A stretch of 64,000 nt of DNA from Flavobacterium sp. J27. GTDB lineage: Bacteria > Bacteroidota > Bacteroidia > Flavobacteriales > Flavobacteriaceae. The DNA lies in assembly GCF_004303025.1 (NCBI RefSeq), contig NZ_PJQW01000009.1, positions 67,327-131,326 on the forward strand, read 5' to 3'. Below the pieces are notes generated by a model that saw only the letters and a program-made list of their open reading frames with translations, was not told where the DNA came from and did not search any database. Positions 52,521 to 62,108 of this stretch are shown in pieces. Within the stretch, counting starts at the first letter, position 1, and each line of letters starts with the position of its first letter. A program made the position numbers and the translations under genes.

Positions 52521-53837
52521 ATGAGTACAAAAACCATCCCATACGTTCCTTATAAAGTAAAAGATATTACTCTTGCTGAATGGGGAAGAAAAGAAATTGA
52601 GTTAGCTGAAGCTGAAATGCCTGGTTTAATGGCTTTAAGAGAAGAATATGGAGCAAGCAAACCATTACAAGGTGCGCGTATTGCAGGATGTCTTCATATG
52701 ACGATTCAAACAGCTGTTTTAATTGAAACCTTAGTGGCTTTAGGTGCCGATGTAACTTGGTCCTCTTGTAATATTTTCTCTACACAAGATCACGCTGCTG
52801 CTGCTATTGCTGCTGCTGGTATTCCAGTATATGCATGGAAAGGTTTAAATGAAGAAGAATTTGATTGGTGTATCGAACAAACATTATTCTTTGGTGAAGA
52901 CCGTCAGCCATTAAATATGATTTTAGATGATGGTGGTGATTTAACCAATATGGTTTTTGATAAATATCCAGAATTAATAAAAGGAATCAAAGGTTTATCA
53001 GAAGAAACAACTACTGGTGTACACCGTTTATACGAAAGAATGCAAAATGGCACGTTACATATGCCTGCTATCAATGTAAACGATTCTGTAACTAAATCTA
53101 AATTTGACAACAAATACGGTTGTAAAGAATCGGCGGTAGATGCTATCAGAAGAGCTACTGATGTTATGCTTGCTGGAAAAAGAGTTGTTGTTTGTGGCTA
53201 TGGAGATGTAGGGAAAGGAACAGCAGCTTCTTTTAGAGGTGCTGGATCGATTGTAACGGTAACTGAAATCGATCCTATTTGTGCTTTACAAGCTGCAATG
53301 GACGGTTTTGAAGTTAAAAAATTAGACACTGTTGTAGGAAATGCTGATATTGTTATTACAACTACAGGTAACAAAGACATCGTTTTAGGTTCTCATTTCG
53401 AAAAAATGAAAGACAAAACAATCGTGTGTAATATTGGTCACTTTGATAACGAAATTGACATGGCTTGGTTAAACAAAAACCACGGTGCTAGCAAAGTTGA
53501 AATTAAACCGCAAGTTGACAAATATACTATCAACGGAAATGATATTATTATTTTAGCTGAAGGTCGTTTGGTTAATTTAGGCTGTGCCACTGGTCACCCA
53601 AGTTTTGTAATGAGTAACTCGTTTACGAATCAAACTTTAGCGCAAATTGAATTATGGACTAATAGTGCTGCTTATAAAAATGAAGTATACATGTTACCTA
53701 AACATTTAGATGAAAAAGTAGCAGCGCTTCACTTAGCAAAATTAGGAGTAGAATTAGAAACCTTACGTCCAGAACAAGCGAAATATATCGGTGTTGCTGT
53801 AGAAGGTCCTTTCAAACCAGAATATTATAGATATTAA
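52521..53837 (+). CDS. ahcY: Adenosylhomocysteinase
   Basis: A 438-residue NAD-dependent enzyme that splits S-adenosylhomocysteine into homocysteine and adenosine, clearing the product inhibitor of methylation. Features: [60 protein letters not shown], the NAD loop [18 protein letters not shown], and the C-terminal FKPEYYRY with the Lys/Tyr that contact NAD of the other subunit. It stands alone, followed by a short intergenic repeat and a terminator. Confidence 0.97.
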   Translation: MSTKTIPYVPYKVKDITLAEWGRKEIELAEAEMPGLMALREEYGASKPLQGARIAGCLHMTIQTAVLIETLVALGADVTWSSCNIFSTQDHAAAAIAAAGIPVYAWKGLNEEEFDWCIEQTLFFGEDRQPLNMILDDGGDLTNMVFDKYPELIKGIKGLSEETTTGVHRLYERMQNGTLHMPAINVNDSVTKSKFDNKYGCKESAVDAIRRATDVMLAGKRVVVCGYGDVGKGTAASFRGAGSIVTVTEIDPICALQAAMDGFEVKKLDTVVGNADIVITTTGNKDIVLGSHFEKMKDKTIVCNIGHFDNEIDMAWLNKNHGASKVEIKPQVDKYTINGNDIIILAEGRLVNLGCATGHPSFVMSNSFTNQTLAQIELWTNSAAYKNEVYMLPKHLDEKVAALHLAKLGVELETLRPEQAKYIGVAVEGPFKPEYYRY

Positions 53838-53842
53838 TCTTT

Positions 53843-53872
53843 TGTCATACTGAACTCGTTTCAGCATCTCAA
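53843..53872 (+). repeat. REP-like intergenic element
   Basis: The segment TGTCATACTGAACTCGTTTC with AGCATCTC after it contains the CTGAA-ctcgt-TTCAG hairpin. TCAT-CTGAAC-TTCAG-ATCTC elements of this form recur in intergenic regions of many Bacteroidota genomes, as I recall. I noticed only this copy in the window. Confidence 0.55.
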
Positions 53873-53886
53873 AAATAATATAATTT

Positions 53887-53919
53887 AAACCCTTGCATGT
53901 ATTTGTGAGGGTTTTTTAT
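53887..53919 (+). terminator. Terminator of ahcY
   Basis: AAACCCT and AGGGTTT pair around a 14-base loop, followed by a T-run. Confidence 0.75.
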
Positions 53920-54013
53920 TGGGCGTTTCCTTGTTGTACAAAAACAACATAAAAACAAAACACCTACCCTACTATTTTTCAACATTTTAACACTAACATG
54001 AAACATTTGGCGT

Positions 54014-54021
54014 TATATTTG
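54014..54021 (+). promoter_or_regulatory. -7 promoter element of the DUF4407 gene (TATATTTG)
   Basis: TATATTTG fits TAnnTTTG, 64 bases before the ATG at 54086, which leaves a modest leader. Confidence 0.5.
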
Positions 54022-54085
54022 TACTAATCATCAGAAGCAATTCGAAACTTTCGATATACTTCAAAAATCAAAATCATCAATCATC

Positions 54086-55189
54086 ATGTTAAAAGACTTT
54101 TTTATCCTTTGTTCTGGTGCAGACAGACAAATCATTCAATCTTCCTCTAATGGCGAACAAAACAAGTATGCAGGTATCGGTGCTACAGTATTCTTTACTG
54201 CTGTTATGGCATTTATAGCAGGTTCCTATGCTTTATATACTGTTTTCGACAATGCTTTTACTGCCATAGGTTTTGGCCTCGTTTGGGGTTTGCTTATTTT
54301 CAATCTCGATCGTTTTATTGTTTCTACCATAAAAAAAAGAGACAGTTTCTTAGACGAATTATTGCAGGCTTCGCCCCGAATTGTATTGGCCATTATTATC
54401 GCTATTGTGATTTCAAAACCCTTGGAAATCAAAATTTTTGAAAAAGAAATCAATACAGTTTTACTAAAAGAAAAAAATGCCATGGCTTTAAATAACAAAA
54501 AAGAAGTGGCCAATTATTTTCAAAGTGACTTGGATAAAAATAAAGCTCAAATAGACAGTTTAAAAAGCGATATTCTAAAAAAGGAAAAAGAAGTGAACGC
54601 TTTATATTCGGTTTACATCACTGAAGCAGAAGGAACAGCTGGAACTAAAAAGTTAGGCAAAGGACCGGTTTACAAAGAAAAAAGAGACAAGCACGACGCA
54701 GCCTTACAAGAACTTACGGCTCTTAAAGCAACCAATAAAGCAAAGATTTCTGAATTAGAAGCCAATGCAAAAACCATTCAAAGCGATTTAGATAAAAAAA
54801 TCACAGAAACACAACCTGTAATTGAAGGTTTTGATGGTTTAATGGCTCGCATCAATGCTTTAGATAAATTACCTTGGTTACCTTCCTTTTTTATTATGCT
54901 ATTATTTTTAGCCATAGAAACTTCTCCCATAATTGCAAAATTATTATCCCCAAAAGGAGAATACGATTTCAAGCAAGAAGACAATGAATTAGCGCTTAAA
55001 AGCGTTTTGGCACAAAATAAATATCAAAGTGAATTGCAACGCAAAACAGATGCTGAAATCTACGATAAAGTATATGCTGATATTAAAGAAGATAATGAAC
55101 TGTACCAATACAAAAAGCAAAAAGCAACAGAATTACTTCAGTTACAAGCAGATGGCTTTGTAGCTAAACAAAAAAAATCGATGTCATAA
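54086..55189 (+). CDS. DUF4407 family membrane protein
   Basis: A 367-residue protein with three N-terminal membrane helices (residues ~28-110; KYAGIGATVFFTAVMAFIAG, FGLVWGLLIFNLDRFIVS, PRIVLAIIIAIVISKPLEIK). A long charged coiled coil follows (~120-255), then one more helix (LPSFFIMLLFLAIETSPII) and a helical tail. The FNLDRFIVS motif is characteristic of DUF4407. The function is unknown. A topology of membrane anchors around a long periplasmic or cytoplasmic coiled coil suggests a structural or mechanosensing role, unproven. It has its own promoter and terminator. Confidence 0.86.
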   Translation: MLKDFFILCSGADRQIIQSSSNGEQNKYAGIGATVFFTAVMAFIAGSYALYTVFDNAFTAIGFGLVWGLLIFNLDRFIVSTIKKRDSFLDELLQASPRIVLAIIIAIVISKPLEIKIFEKEINTVLLKEKNAMALNNKKEVANYFQSDLDKNKAQIDSLKSDILKKEKEVNALYSVYITEAEGTAGTKKLGKGPVYKEKRDKHDAALQELTALKATNKAKISELEANAKTIQSDLDKKITETQPVIEGFDGLMARINALDKLPWLPSFFIMLLFLAIETSPIIAKLLSPKGEYDFKQEDNELALKSVLAQNKYQSELQRKTDAEIYDKVYADIKEDNELYQYKKQKATELLQLQADGFVAKQKKSMS

Positions 55190-55234
55190 ACAACATCTTG
55201 AAGACAAAACATGTTACAAATTCTACTTTTATAT

Positions 55235-55262
55235 TAAAAAAGCCCTTAATTGGGCTTTTTTA
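55235..55262. terminator. Bidirectional terminator between DUF4407 and the small secreted protein
   Basis: AAAAAAGCCC-ttaat-GGGCTTTTTT is a strong stem with T-runs on both strands. Confidence 0.88.
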
Positions 55263-55272
55263 TTGCCTCACT

Positions 55273-55473
55273 TTATATTTTTTTATGCTTATTGATTTGT
55301 TTTATCAATACATAACCCAAACCAATCGCTCCACCAATCGCTAAGATTAAATGATTATCTATGGGAGCAGCAGGACCTACATCATCAACATCGTCTCCAA
55401 ATCCTGGCTGTGCTTTTATTTCTAAAATTGAAAATATAAATACGAGTAGCAGTACAATCTTTTTTTTTGCCAT
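55273..55473 (-). CDS. Small secreted protein with PID-type C-terminal sorting signal
   Basis: A 66-residue protein. A signal peptide (1-21, ending IKAQ) is followed by a short acidic linker (GFGDDVDDVGPAAP), then PID followed by NHLILAIGGAIGLGYVLI and a basic tail KQINKHKKI. The tripartite end (PID motif, hydrophobic helix, basic residues) resembles the PID-CTERM signal found on small flavobacterial proteins and, by analogy with PEP-CTERM, read by an exosortase. It sits six bases from the 1511-residue T9SS gene on the same strand, so the two are likely expressed together. Function is unknown. Confidence 0.72.
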   Translation of the reverse strand: MAKKKIVLLLVFIFSILEIKAQPGFGDDVDDVGPAAPIDNHLILAIGGAIGLGYVLIKQINKHKKI

Positions 55474-55479
55474 TTTATA

Positions 55480-58400
55480 TTATTTTACTATTAATTTTTG
55501 AATACTTGTTTTTCCTGATGTTTTTATTGAAACGTGATAAACACCTGCAGATAAAGAGTTTTCAGTTCTCACTTCAATTTTTCCATCTACATTAGCTATT
55601 ATTTTACTAAATATTTTTTGTCCTATAGCATTATAAATTTCAACCAAAGCCTCATTCACAGGTTGTACTACTTTTATAGTAAAACCTTGATTGGAATCTA
55701 TAGGGTTTGGAAATAACACGAATTCGCTGCCTAATTCAGTATGAGGAGTAGACAAAATGGAATTTTGGAAGACAATTTTAAATCTATCGGTATCCATACT
55801 ACCTGTATCAGTTGCAGAAACCGAATAATTATAAATCGCAGACTGGTTTGATGGAATAATCGTATAGTTTTGAGTATGTTTATCATACAAATACGTATAT
55901 AATCCATTATCTAAACTAGATGTCGCTACAATGGTATAATTGGTGTTTCTATACTGATCTACATGTAACGGTAATTCATCTGTTTCAATTGGGAAATTAC
56001 GTCTTTCAATACTTAAGGTTTTTGAATTGTTTTTTAATCCAAAATTTTCATCTTGATTGATCGGTTTCTCAGCATCGTATTCATCTATCGCATTTGAAAA
56101 GGAAGCATCAAAATGAACTAATAAAGCATCTGCTTCCGAACCTCCATCTAAAAATGCTTGGCTTTCATACAAAACCAATTTTAATTCTGGCACATCTAGC
56201 GTGTTTCTAAAAATAGTGGAAGATGAAGTATTTACTACTTTATCCGTTTCTTTAAACAGCATCTGAGAAGCGCCATTGGTTAAAGTTTGTACAAAAAAAG
56301 CTTGACCCGATTGCGCATATTTATTCGCTGAAGAACTTGGAAAATTATTGATATTATTTATCACATCAACCGTTACATAAGCCCCTCTAACGTTTCTTGT
56401 TGGGTCCCATACATAATAAAAGTTTTTATTCAAATTTGTCGAAGCTTGTAACACTACATTCATATCTACAGGACATTGATAAGGGTTACCAACAAAACTA
56501 TAACCGTTTGCAACTGCACTTAAATTGGTTACAGCAAAATTTCCTGTTACTAAACTTCCTTTTACTCTCAAAGTCGTATTGGTAGGTGTTGGTGTATTGG
56601 TTGCTAAACTAATGGTTCGATCCCCACGCACTAAAATTCTATACGGTGTTCCTGCAGCAATAGTAGAAGACGTATTAGAAACCGAATTCCAAATTTGATT
56701 ACTATTATCATAAGTAAATAAAGACGGATTTCCTGTATTAGTTACATCAAAACCACTTGCTGTTTGATTAGCACTCACATTACCGCCACCCGTTATATGT
56801 GTACCCCATCCTGGAGTATTCACTCCATTTTCCTGCCAATTTTCTTTTACTGTAGTAGTTGAAGTTACCGAAGAACTTAAGAAACGAAATGCTCTTTTAG
56901 CAGGAACAAATCGTTCCACTTCCACTATTCCAGAAATGGTAGCACCTCCAACTACGGGAGCCACAACGGCTGTAGTTAATGCGTTTGATTTTAGTGTTAA
57001 TATTTTATTTGTATCAATTAGCAACTGTCCTGCTGTAAGAGTTAGAATTCCTGTTAATTTAGTATCCTGATTTAAAAGAACCTGACTTTTTGAATTGATT
57101 TCTAATCCATATAATGTATTCGTAACTAATTTATTAGCATCCAAAGATTGTGCAGTAATACCTTTCATTATCAAAGTAGAGCCCAAAGCAGTTGCATCAA
57201 TTAAACCATCACTTACACCACCTGTCAATACTAATTGATTCGTTACGGTAACTCTATTTCCATTTAATATGAACTGTTTTGAAGAGGCATTTCTTAATGA
57301 CCCAATTGTTTTATCAGAAAGTAAAATACAATCATTTAAAGGAGTCGTTGCAAATTGAATATCAGCACCAGAAATAGGTACCGCATTTCCAACCCAATTA
57401 GAAGCAACTGCAAAATCAGTACTACCTGCTGCTCCCATCCAAACGGAAGAAGTTATATCTAACGTCGTTGACCCAAAAGCCGTTGGATCTAGAGGATTTA
57501 TGGCATTTATTTTTATTCCAGTGCCAATAGTTCCTAATGTCATGGTATGAGAAGCAAGCACACCATTTACAAATGAAAGCGTCTCGCCTCCACCTGATAA
57601 TATTGAAGTGGAACTACTAAGTACTACTTTACCTGTAAAACTGGTTACCACTGAACCGGTTCCGTTTAAACCGTCCATTGCAGTGATTTTTATATTAAAA
57701 GGTATACCAGAAACTTGGTTTCCTAAAACACCATCTGAAGTATTAGTAATTTTAAAACTAGCCACTCCAACAACGGTAACTTCAGCCGAACGAACCGAAG
57801 TAACTCCGCTTACTGTATTCGTTGCAGAAATTTTGGCACCTCTATATATTTCAGATGTACTGTAACCTGTTAATCCAGCTGCCCCATTCCAATTCGCAGC
57901 AGTAGTGGTTAAAACTGTAGTACCTGTTGGATTTCGCAACCGAACTCCATCTACATAAACCGTTACATCTCCTTGACCTAAAGTTCCTTTTATTAATGTA
58001 GCATAAGCATTTATGGGTGCGCTAACTGTTGGAGCAGCAGGTAAACTTGTTGCTACAGTTACGGCATTTGAAGTAGTACTTATTAATTTCCCATCTGCTA
58101 CCGCTTTAGCCGTTAAAACATCTCCTCCAACCAATGTAAGTCCGGAAATACTCCAATTACCATATGAATTTACAACAGCAGTTCCAATTTGTGTACTTCC
58201 TTTGAAAAGCGTAATTATAGTACCTGGAAGTTCGGATGAAGTTCCAGTCACAGTAGCATTGGAACCAGCCACATAGCTACCCGTTATTACAGGGCTATTT
58301 GTAAGCGTTGTAGTATTTACAGTTACTTTCACTGTATTGGAATTATCTGACAACACAAAACTTCCAGTTGTAGCAACGGCTCTTGCTTTAACAATATCTC

Positions 58401-60015
58401 CTTGAAGTAATCCTGAAACACTTATATTAGCTGTAGCACCTGTGGCAAAATTAGTGCCAGCTAATGGCGCAACAATTTTTCCATTTACATATAAATAAAT
58501 TTTTACTGCTGAACCATGATTATTGGTTACACTAATATTTTGACTTCCAGAAGCAGCATAAATAGGATTGGTATTTACCGTAGGAGCAATGGTAGTTGGC
58601 GAACCATTTTTAACAGATGCATTCGAATAATCAGAAGTACAAGTAGCAGATTCCACAACTGCAAAATAATCCGAATTATTAAAGGTACTTTGTGGAGCAT
58701 CTACATCAAAACTCCAAGTTCCGTTGGTGTTAACATATGAAATAGCTCCTCCTAATGCAAAAAATTCTGTTGCTACCAATCCATTATTAGCCAAAGCATA
58801 TAATCTTATTCTATAAGTGGTTGCGTTAGGTATAGGATTTCCATTAGACCAAGTTCCATTAATTAATTGCGTCCCATTGGTTCGAGAAGTAATTACAGGT
58901 TCTGGTAAATAACAAACTGGAACACCAGTTACTGTTTTTGCATTTGAACTTATAGATTCCGTTTTACTAGTTGCAGTAGCTTTAGCTGTTATCACATCGC
59001 CTACATTTAAACCCGCAACTCCTGTTAGGCTCCAAGTTCCTGATGTAACCGTAGTTGATCCTATTTGACTAGCTCCATTAAAAACTTTTATGATAGTTCC
59101 ATTACTTTCACTTGAAGTACCAGAAATTGTTGAACTTGCCGTATTTATTGACCCTAAAATTACAGGTGCAAGTGTAATACTTGGACCAAAAGTAGCCCCT
59201 TGTACCAATGTCGTTAAATCTGTTGGTGGGAAAGTACTGATTAAGCTGTTCAGCATAGAGGAAGTGTTACCTCCAAAATTAATTCCGTCTACCCCATTAA
59301 CATCTGCAAGGTTCCCAATAACACCACTTTGAGTACTCGTTACAGTTGTAGCTGCAAATCGTACAGGGCCTGAAATTCCCAAATCATCCAAATTGACAAA
59401 GAAATCATAGAAATAGTCGAGGTCTCCATTATTAGTACTTAAAGCAATCGTTCTTTGATGGCGTTCTTCTACATCATATGAAATGGTATTGGTTATGGTT
59501 CCTAAAGCCACATTAAGCGTATTAATTTTAACACCAACCCCTGTTTCCAAAATAATTTCTTTTTCAAATCCTGGATTAGAAGAAGTAGTAGACCCAAATT
59601 GATTATTCGTATCTATCAATAAGGAATATCCTTTTCTAGCGGTTGACGCTTTATCCAATCTAAAACGAACTATAAAATAATTCGTTCCATTCACATTTTT
59701 AGTGAGTACAAAAACAGAGTTAGTTCCGTTAAAACTAACAATATCTAAGTATCCGCTACTTCCTCCAGAAGCCAAATCTAATCTTGGTTCGCTCGTAATC
59801 TCAGGAATGGCAATCATTTGTAATTCACTTTCAGCACCATAGTCTATGGTAGCAAATCCAGAAGTAGTCACAGAGGCAAAACCATCTCCATTAAAATCCA
59901 ATACACTTTTACCAAAAGCAGTTGAAGAAGGCTTATATATCAAACCTGGAGTTTGTGCCTGTAATAGGAATAAATTTCCTAAAAGGAGGAATAACAGAAA
60001 ATCTTTTTTTATCAT
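55480..60015 (-). CDS. Large T9SS surface protein with Ig-like repeats
   Basis: A 1511-residue secreted protein. The signal peptide is at 1-20. Residues ~20-280 hold FGKSVLDFNGDGFASVTTSG and a structured domain of unknown type. Bacterial Ig-like repeats follow, about 80-90 residues each; the clearest copies contain GTSSESNGTIIKVFNGASQI and GTSSELPGTIITLFKGSTQI, each followed by GDVxTAKA. A beta-helix-like region with DCILLSDKTIGSLRNASSKQ and an ATLD-like middle domain follow. The C-terminus is a type A T9SS sorting signal (EFVLFPNPIDSNQGFTIKV ... AGVYHVSIKT). It likely acts in adhesion at the cell surface. The small PID-signal gene follows closely. Confidence 0.9.
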   Translation of the reverse strand: MIKKDFLLFLLLGNLFLLQAQTPGLIYKPSSTAFGKSVLDFNGDGFASVTTSGFATIDYGAESELQMIAIPEITSEPRLDLASGGSSGYLDIVSFNGTNSVFVLTKNVNGTNYFIVRFRLDKASTARKGYSLLIDTNNQFGSTTSSNPGFEKEIILETGVGVKINTLNVALGTITNTISYDVEERHQRTIALSTNNGDLDYFYDFFVNLDDLGISGPVRFAATTVTSTQSGVIGNLADVNGVDGINFGGNTSSMLNSLISTFPPTDLTTLVQGATFGPSITLAPVILGSINTASSTISGTSSESNGTIIKVFNGASQIGSTTVTSGTWSLTGVAGLNVGDVITAKATATSKTESISSNAKTVTGVPVCYLPEPVITSRTNGTQLINGTWSNGNPIPNATTYRIRLYALANNGLVATEFFALGGAISYVNTNGTWSFDVDAPQSTFNNSDYFAVVESATCTSDYSNASVKNGSPTTIAPTVNTNPIYAASGSQNISVTNNHGSAVKIYLYVNGKIVAPLAGTNFATGATANISVSGLLQGDIVKARAVATTGSFVLSDNSNTVKVTVNTTTLTNSPVITGSYVAGSNATVTGTSSELPGTIITLFKGSTQIGTAVVNSYGNWSISGLTLVGGDVLTAKAVADGKLISTTSNAVTVATSLPAAPTVSAPINAYATLIKGTLGQGDVTVYVDGVRLRNPTGTTVLTTTAANWNGAAGLTGYSTSEIYRGAKISATNTVSGVTSVRSAEVTVVGVASFKITNTSDGVLGNQVSGIPFNIKITAMDGLNGTGSVVTSFTGKVVLSSSTSILSGGGETLSFVNGVLASHTMTLGTIGTGIKINAINPLDPTAFGSTTLDITSSVWMGAAGSTDFAVASNWVGNAVPISGADIQFATTPLNDCILLSDKTIGSLRNASSKQFILNGNRVTVTNQLVLTGGVSDGLIDATALGSTLIMKGITAQSLDANKLVTNTLYGLEINSKSQVLLNQDTKLTGILTLTAGQLLIDTNKILTLKSNALTTAVVAPVVGGATISGIVEVERFVPAKRAFRFLSSSVTSTTTVKENWQENGVNTPGWGTHITGGGNVSANQTASGFDVTNTGNPSLFTYDNSNQIWNSVSNTSSTIAAGTPYRILVRGDRTISLATNTPTPTNTTLRVKGSLVTGNFAVTNLSAVANGYSFVGNPYQCPVDMNVVLQASTNLNKNFYYVWDPTRNVRGAYVTVDVINNINNFPSSSANKYAQSGQAFFVQTLTNGASQMLFKETDKVVNTSSSTIFRNTLDVPELKLVLYESQAFLDGGSEADALLVHFDASFSNAIDEYDAEKPINQDENFGLKNNSKTLSIERRNFPIETDELPLHVDQYRNTNYTIVATSSLDNGLYTYLYDKHTQNYTIIPSNQSAIYNYSVSATDTGSMDTDRFKIVFQNSILSTPHTELGSEFVLFPNPIDSNQGFTIKVVQPVNEALVEIYNAIGQKIFSKIIANVDGKIEVRTENSLSAGVYHVSIKTSGKTSIQKLIVK

Positions 60016-60133
60016 AAAAACACGTTTATTTAATTATTTAGTTATAATCAATTGATTTTTAAATTTTCAACATTAAAAAGCACTGCAAATAGCATTTTCA
60101 TACTAAAGCAATTTTCATTTATTGTAAAAAAAT

Positions 60134-60358
60134 TTAGTGGGAAGTTGAAAAAGAATAGGATGCTCTTTTCATTGGAAAAAAGTGTTTATTCTTTTTAAGT
60201 AAAGAAAAATCAAATTGATTTTGATTGAGTTCTTTAGGATTTAATAGGTTGCATCCAAAAAGCGATTTGGGATAATCATTTTTTTCTACTGTAGGATAAC
60301 CATCTGCATTTAAATTGCCTTTTCTCAATGAAAAAGCATTGAGTAGTGTTAACTTCAT
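60134..60358 (-). CDS. Possible 74-aa orphan protein
   Basis: ATG 60358 (MKLTLLNAFSLRKGN) preceded by TAAATTTG at 60369-60362, a -7 element that would make the transcript almost leaderless. The frame reads on to 60134 with ordinary codon use for this genome. No family, signal peptide or motif is recognised. The lack of any known homolog and its small size keep confidence low; it may be a chance frame or a leader-type peptide. Confidence 0.35.
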   Translation of the reverse strand: MKLTLLNAFSLRKGNLNADGYPTVEKNDYPKSLFGCNLLNPKELNQNQFDFSLLKKNKHFFPMKRASYSFSTSH

Positions 60359-60369
60359 ATTCAAATTTA

Positions 60370-60686
60370 ATTTATGTTTTATAGAAACATGATACTTTTT
60401 GGGTGGTTAATAACAAAAAAGCAATTTGAACTAGCAACAAAACAAAATTGAAGTAATCAACACTACAACAATTAGTCTCTAAATACTCGTGAAAATAGAA
60501 TTAAAATAAACGATATTATTTTCAAGGCTAAAGTAAAAATAAATAGTTTATTAGCACTATAAAAGTAGTTAAATTTAGTACATATAATCTTTATTTAACA
60601 AATACGAATCACAGTAAAAACTACTACAGATTTTACATGTAAAAATTCTTTACTAAATTTATAATAAACAAGAATGATTATACAAT
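60370..60686. other. Non-coding AT-rich stretch
   Basis: Between the small ORF promoter and the terminator of the REC-GT2 gene I see no gene of plausible length, no tRNA, and no repeat beyond AT-rich simple sequence. The only frame opening with ATG (near 60389) is 20 codons long. Confidence 0.6.
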
Positions 60687-60716
60687 AAAAAAAAGAGCCG
60701 TTAAAAAAACAACTCC
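60687..60716 (-). terminator. Probable terminator of the REC-GT2 gene
   Basis: On the minus strand GAGTTG and CGGCTC (six pairs, two of them G-U) flank a T-rich loop and are followed by eight T. The stem is weak, so the call is moderate. Confidence 0.55.
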
Positions 60717-60741
60717 TTTTCTATTTAAAACTACCTACTTT

Positions 60742-61917
60742 TTATTTGTATTTCAATGCAATTTGTCCAATTTGCCCAACAATTTTAAAAGAGTCTTTCA
60801 TACTCAATTTTGAGCCATCTGCATGGATCCATCTTTTTAAAGGTTGTTCACAAATTAATTTTTTTGCTTGTTGTAAACCATACACTTTTTTCATACGCAT
60901 AAATATTTCAACATCAAAAAGCCAACGAGTTAGAAATTTAGTTTGAAATGTTTTCTCAACAATTTCTTTAGTCATTATTTTAGCACCACATTGTGTATCA
61001 TTAATTTCCATACCCAATGTTTTTCTAATAATAAAATTAATTGTTTTGCTAATGATTGCTCTGGCAGATTCTTTAGTAATATTAGCTCCCATTCTCGACA
61101 TTCTTGAACCACTTACAATTTGAAATTCTGAATTTGAAATTGTAGTAACTAAATCTTGAAAATCATCAAAATTGGTTGACAAATCAGCATCTAAAAACCC
61201 AATATAGTCAAACTGTTGAATTTTAGAAAGATGCAACATTCCTAAACGTACCGCTTCTGCTTTTCCTCCATTTTTTTCACAATTATAAACACTAATTCTT
61301 TCTTCATGTTCTGCAGCTAATTCATTCAGTATTTCCAGTGTATTATCCTTGCTACCATCATTTACAAAACATAAATGATACCCTAAATTTTTATCAATAA
61401 ATTGTTTAAATGCTTCACTTTGTAATCTTTCAGCTTCATTATAACAAGGAATTACTACACCTATCACTCCTTTTTGTAATAATTTGTTAGTTTGTTCCAC
61501 TTTATAAATGGTTCCTGAACCAATTAATCGTTTTACTCTCAGACCAATTTCAGTTAAACTTAATGGTTTCTTCATATAATCCTCTGCACCTAAAATAAAC
61601 CCTTTTTCTATAATTGCTTCATCAGTATTGCCAGATAAAATCATAACTGGTGTTTTTGCTTCACGCAATATCTTTATATGTTCAACAACATCTAAACCAG
61701 AAACATTTGAAGTTAATTCGTGATTATTTTGAACCATTTCATTTTCATTCTCTGGAATATTAATATCGACAATTACTAAATCTGGCAAATGATTGTCATA
61801 CTTTAATATACCATTAGTTACACTTTTAGAAGTAATTACTTCATAACCTAAATCTGTTAGCGATTTTTCTAAAGATAGTAATACTAAATCTTGATCGTCT
61901 ATTATTAAAATTTTCAT
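60742..61917 (-). CDS. Response regulator receiver fused to family 2 glycosyltransferase
   Basis: A 391-residue fusion. Residues 1 to about 140 are a receiver domain: D7/D8, phospho-acceptor D51 in VIVDINIP, then an inserted loop (ENENEMVQNNHELTSN, 56-71) before SGLDVVEHI, and MKKPLSL with the conserved lysine. Residues about 150-391 are a DPM1/GtrB-like GT2: IGVVIPCYNEAERLQSE, the UDP site FVNDGSKDNTLEILNEL, GKAEAVRLGM, the metal-binding DADLSTNFDD (about 247), SRMSRMGAN, and DTQCGAKIMTKEIVEK. It has no C-terminal membrane helices. Activity of the transferase under phospho-signal control is inferred. The divergent neighbour is a GT-C-like membrane protein. Confidence 0.93.
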   Translation of the reverse strand: MKILIIDDQDLVLLSLEKSLTDLGYEVITSKSVTNGILKYDNHLPDLVIVDINIPENENEMVQNNHELTSNVSGLDVVEHIKILREAKTPVMILSGNTDEAIIEKGFILGAEDYMKKPLSLTEIGLRVKRLIGSGTIYKVEQTNKLLQKGVIGVVIPCYNEAERLQSEAFKQFIDKNLGYHLCFVNDGSKDNTLEILNELAAEHEERISVYNCEKNGGKAEAVRLGMLHLSKIQQFDYIGFLDADLSTNFDDFQDLVTTISNSEFQIVSGSRMSRMGANITKESARAIISKTINFIIRKTLGMEINDTQCGAKIMTKEIVEKTFQTKFLTRWLFDVEIFMRMKKVYGLQQAKKLICEQPLKRWIHADGSKLSMKDSFKIVGQIGQIALKYK

Positions 61918-61958
61918 ATTGGGGTAGTTTTAAATTAATTCTTTTTAATTATTTGATT

Positions 61959-61966
61959 CAAAGGTA
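61959..61966 (-). promoter_or_regulatory. -7 promoter element of the REC-GT2 gene (TACCTTTG)
   Basis: TACCTTTG on the minus strand fits TAnnTTTG, 41 bases before the ATG at 61917, with a TTG about 23 bases further upstream. Confidence 0.6.
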
Positions 61967-62108
61967 CATACCTATTAAAATAAAATACTCAATTTTAGAT
62001 GAATGGAAAATTACTGTAGACGAAATGAAGTTTTAATAAGATAGTAAAAATTGAAGAGTATTATCTTTATTATTATCTTTATCTTAGAGAGATTTTAAAA
62101 ATGATGTA

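Noticed and set aside
57608..59332. Plus-strand frames opposite the 1511-residue protein
   Set aside because: The Ig-like repeats and T9SS tail on the minus strand explain the region; the plus frames have no motif.
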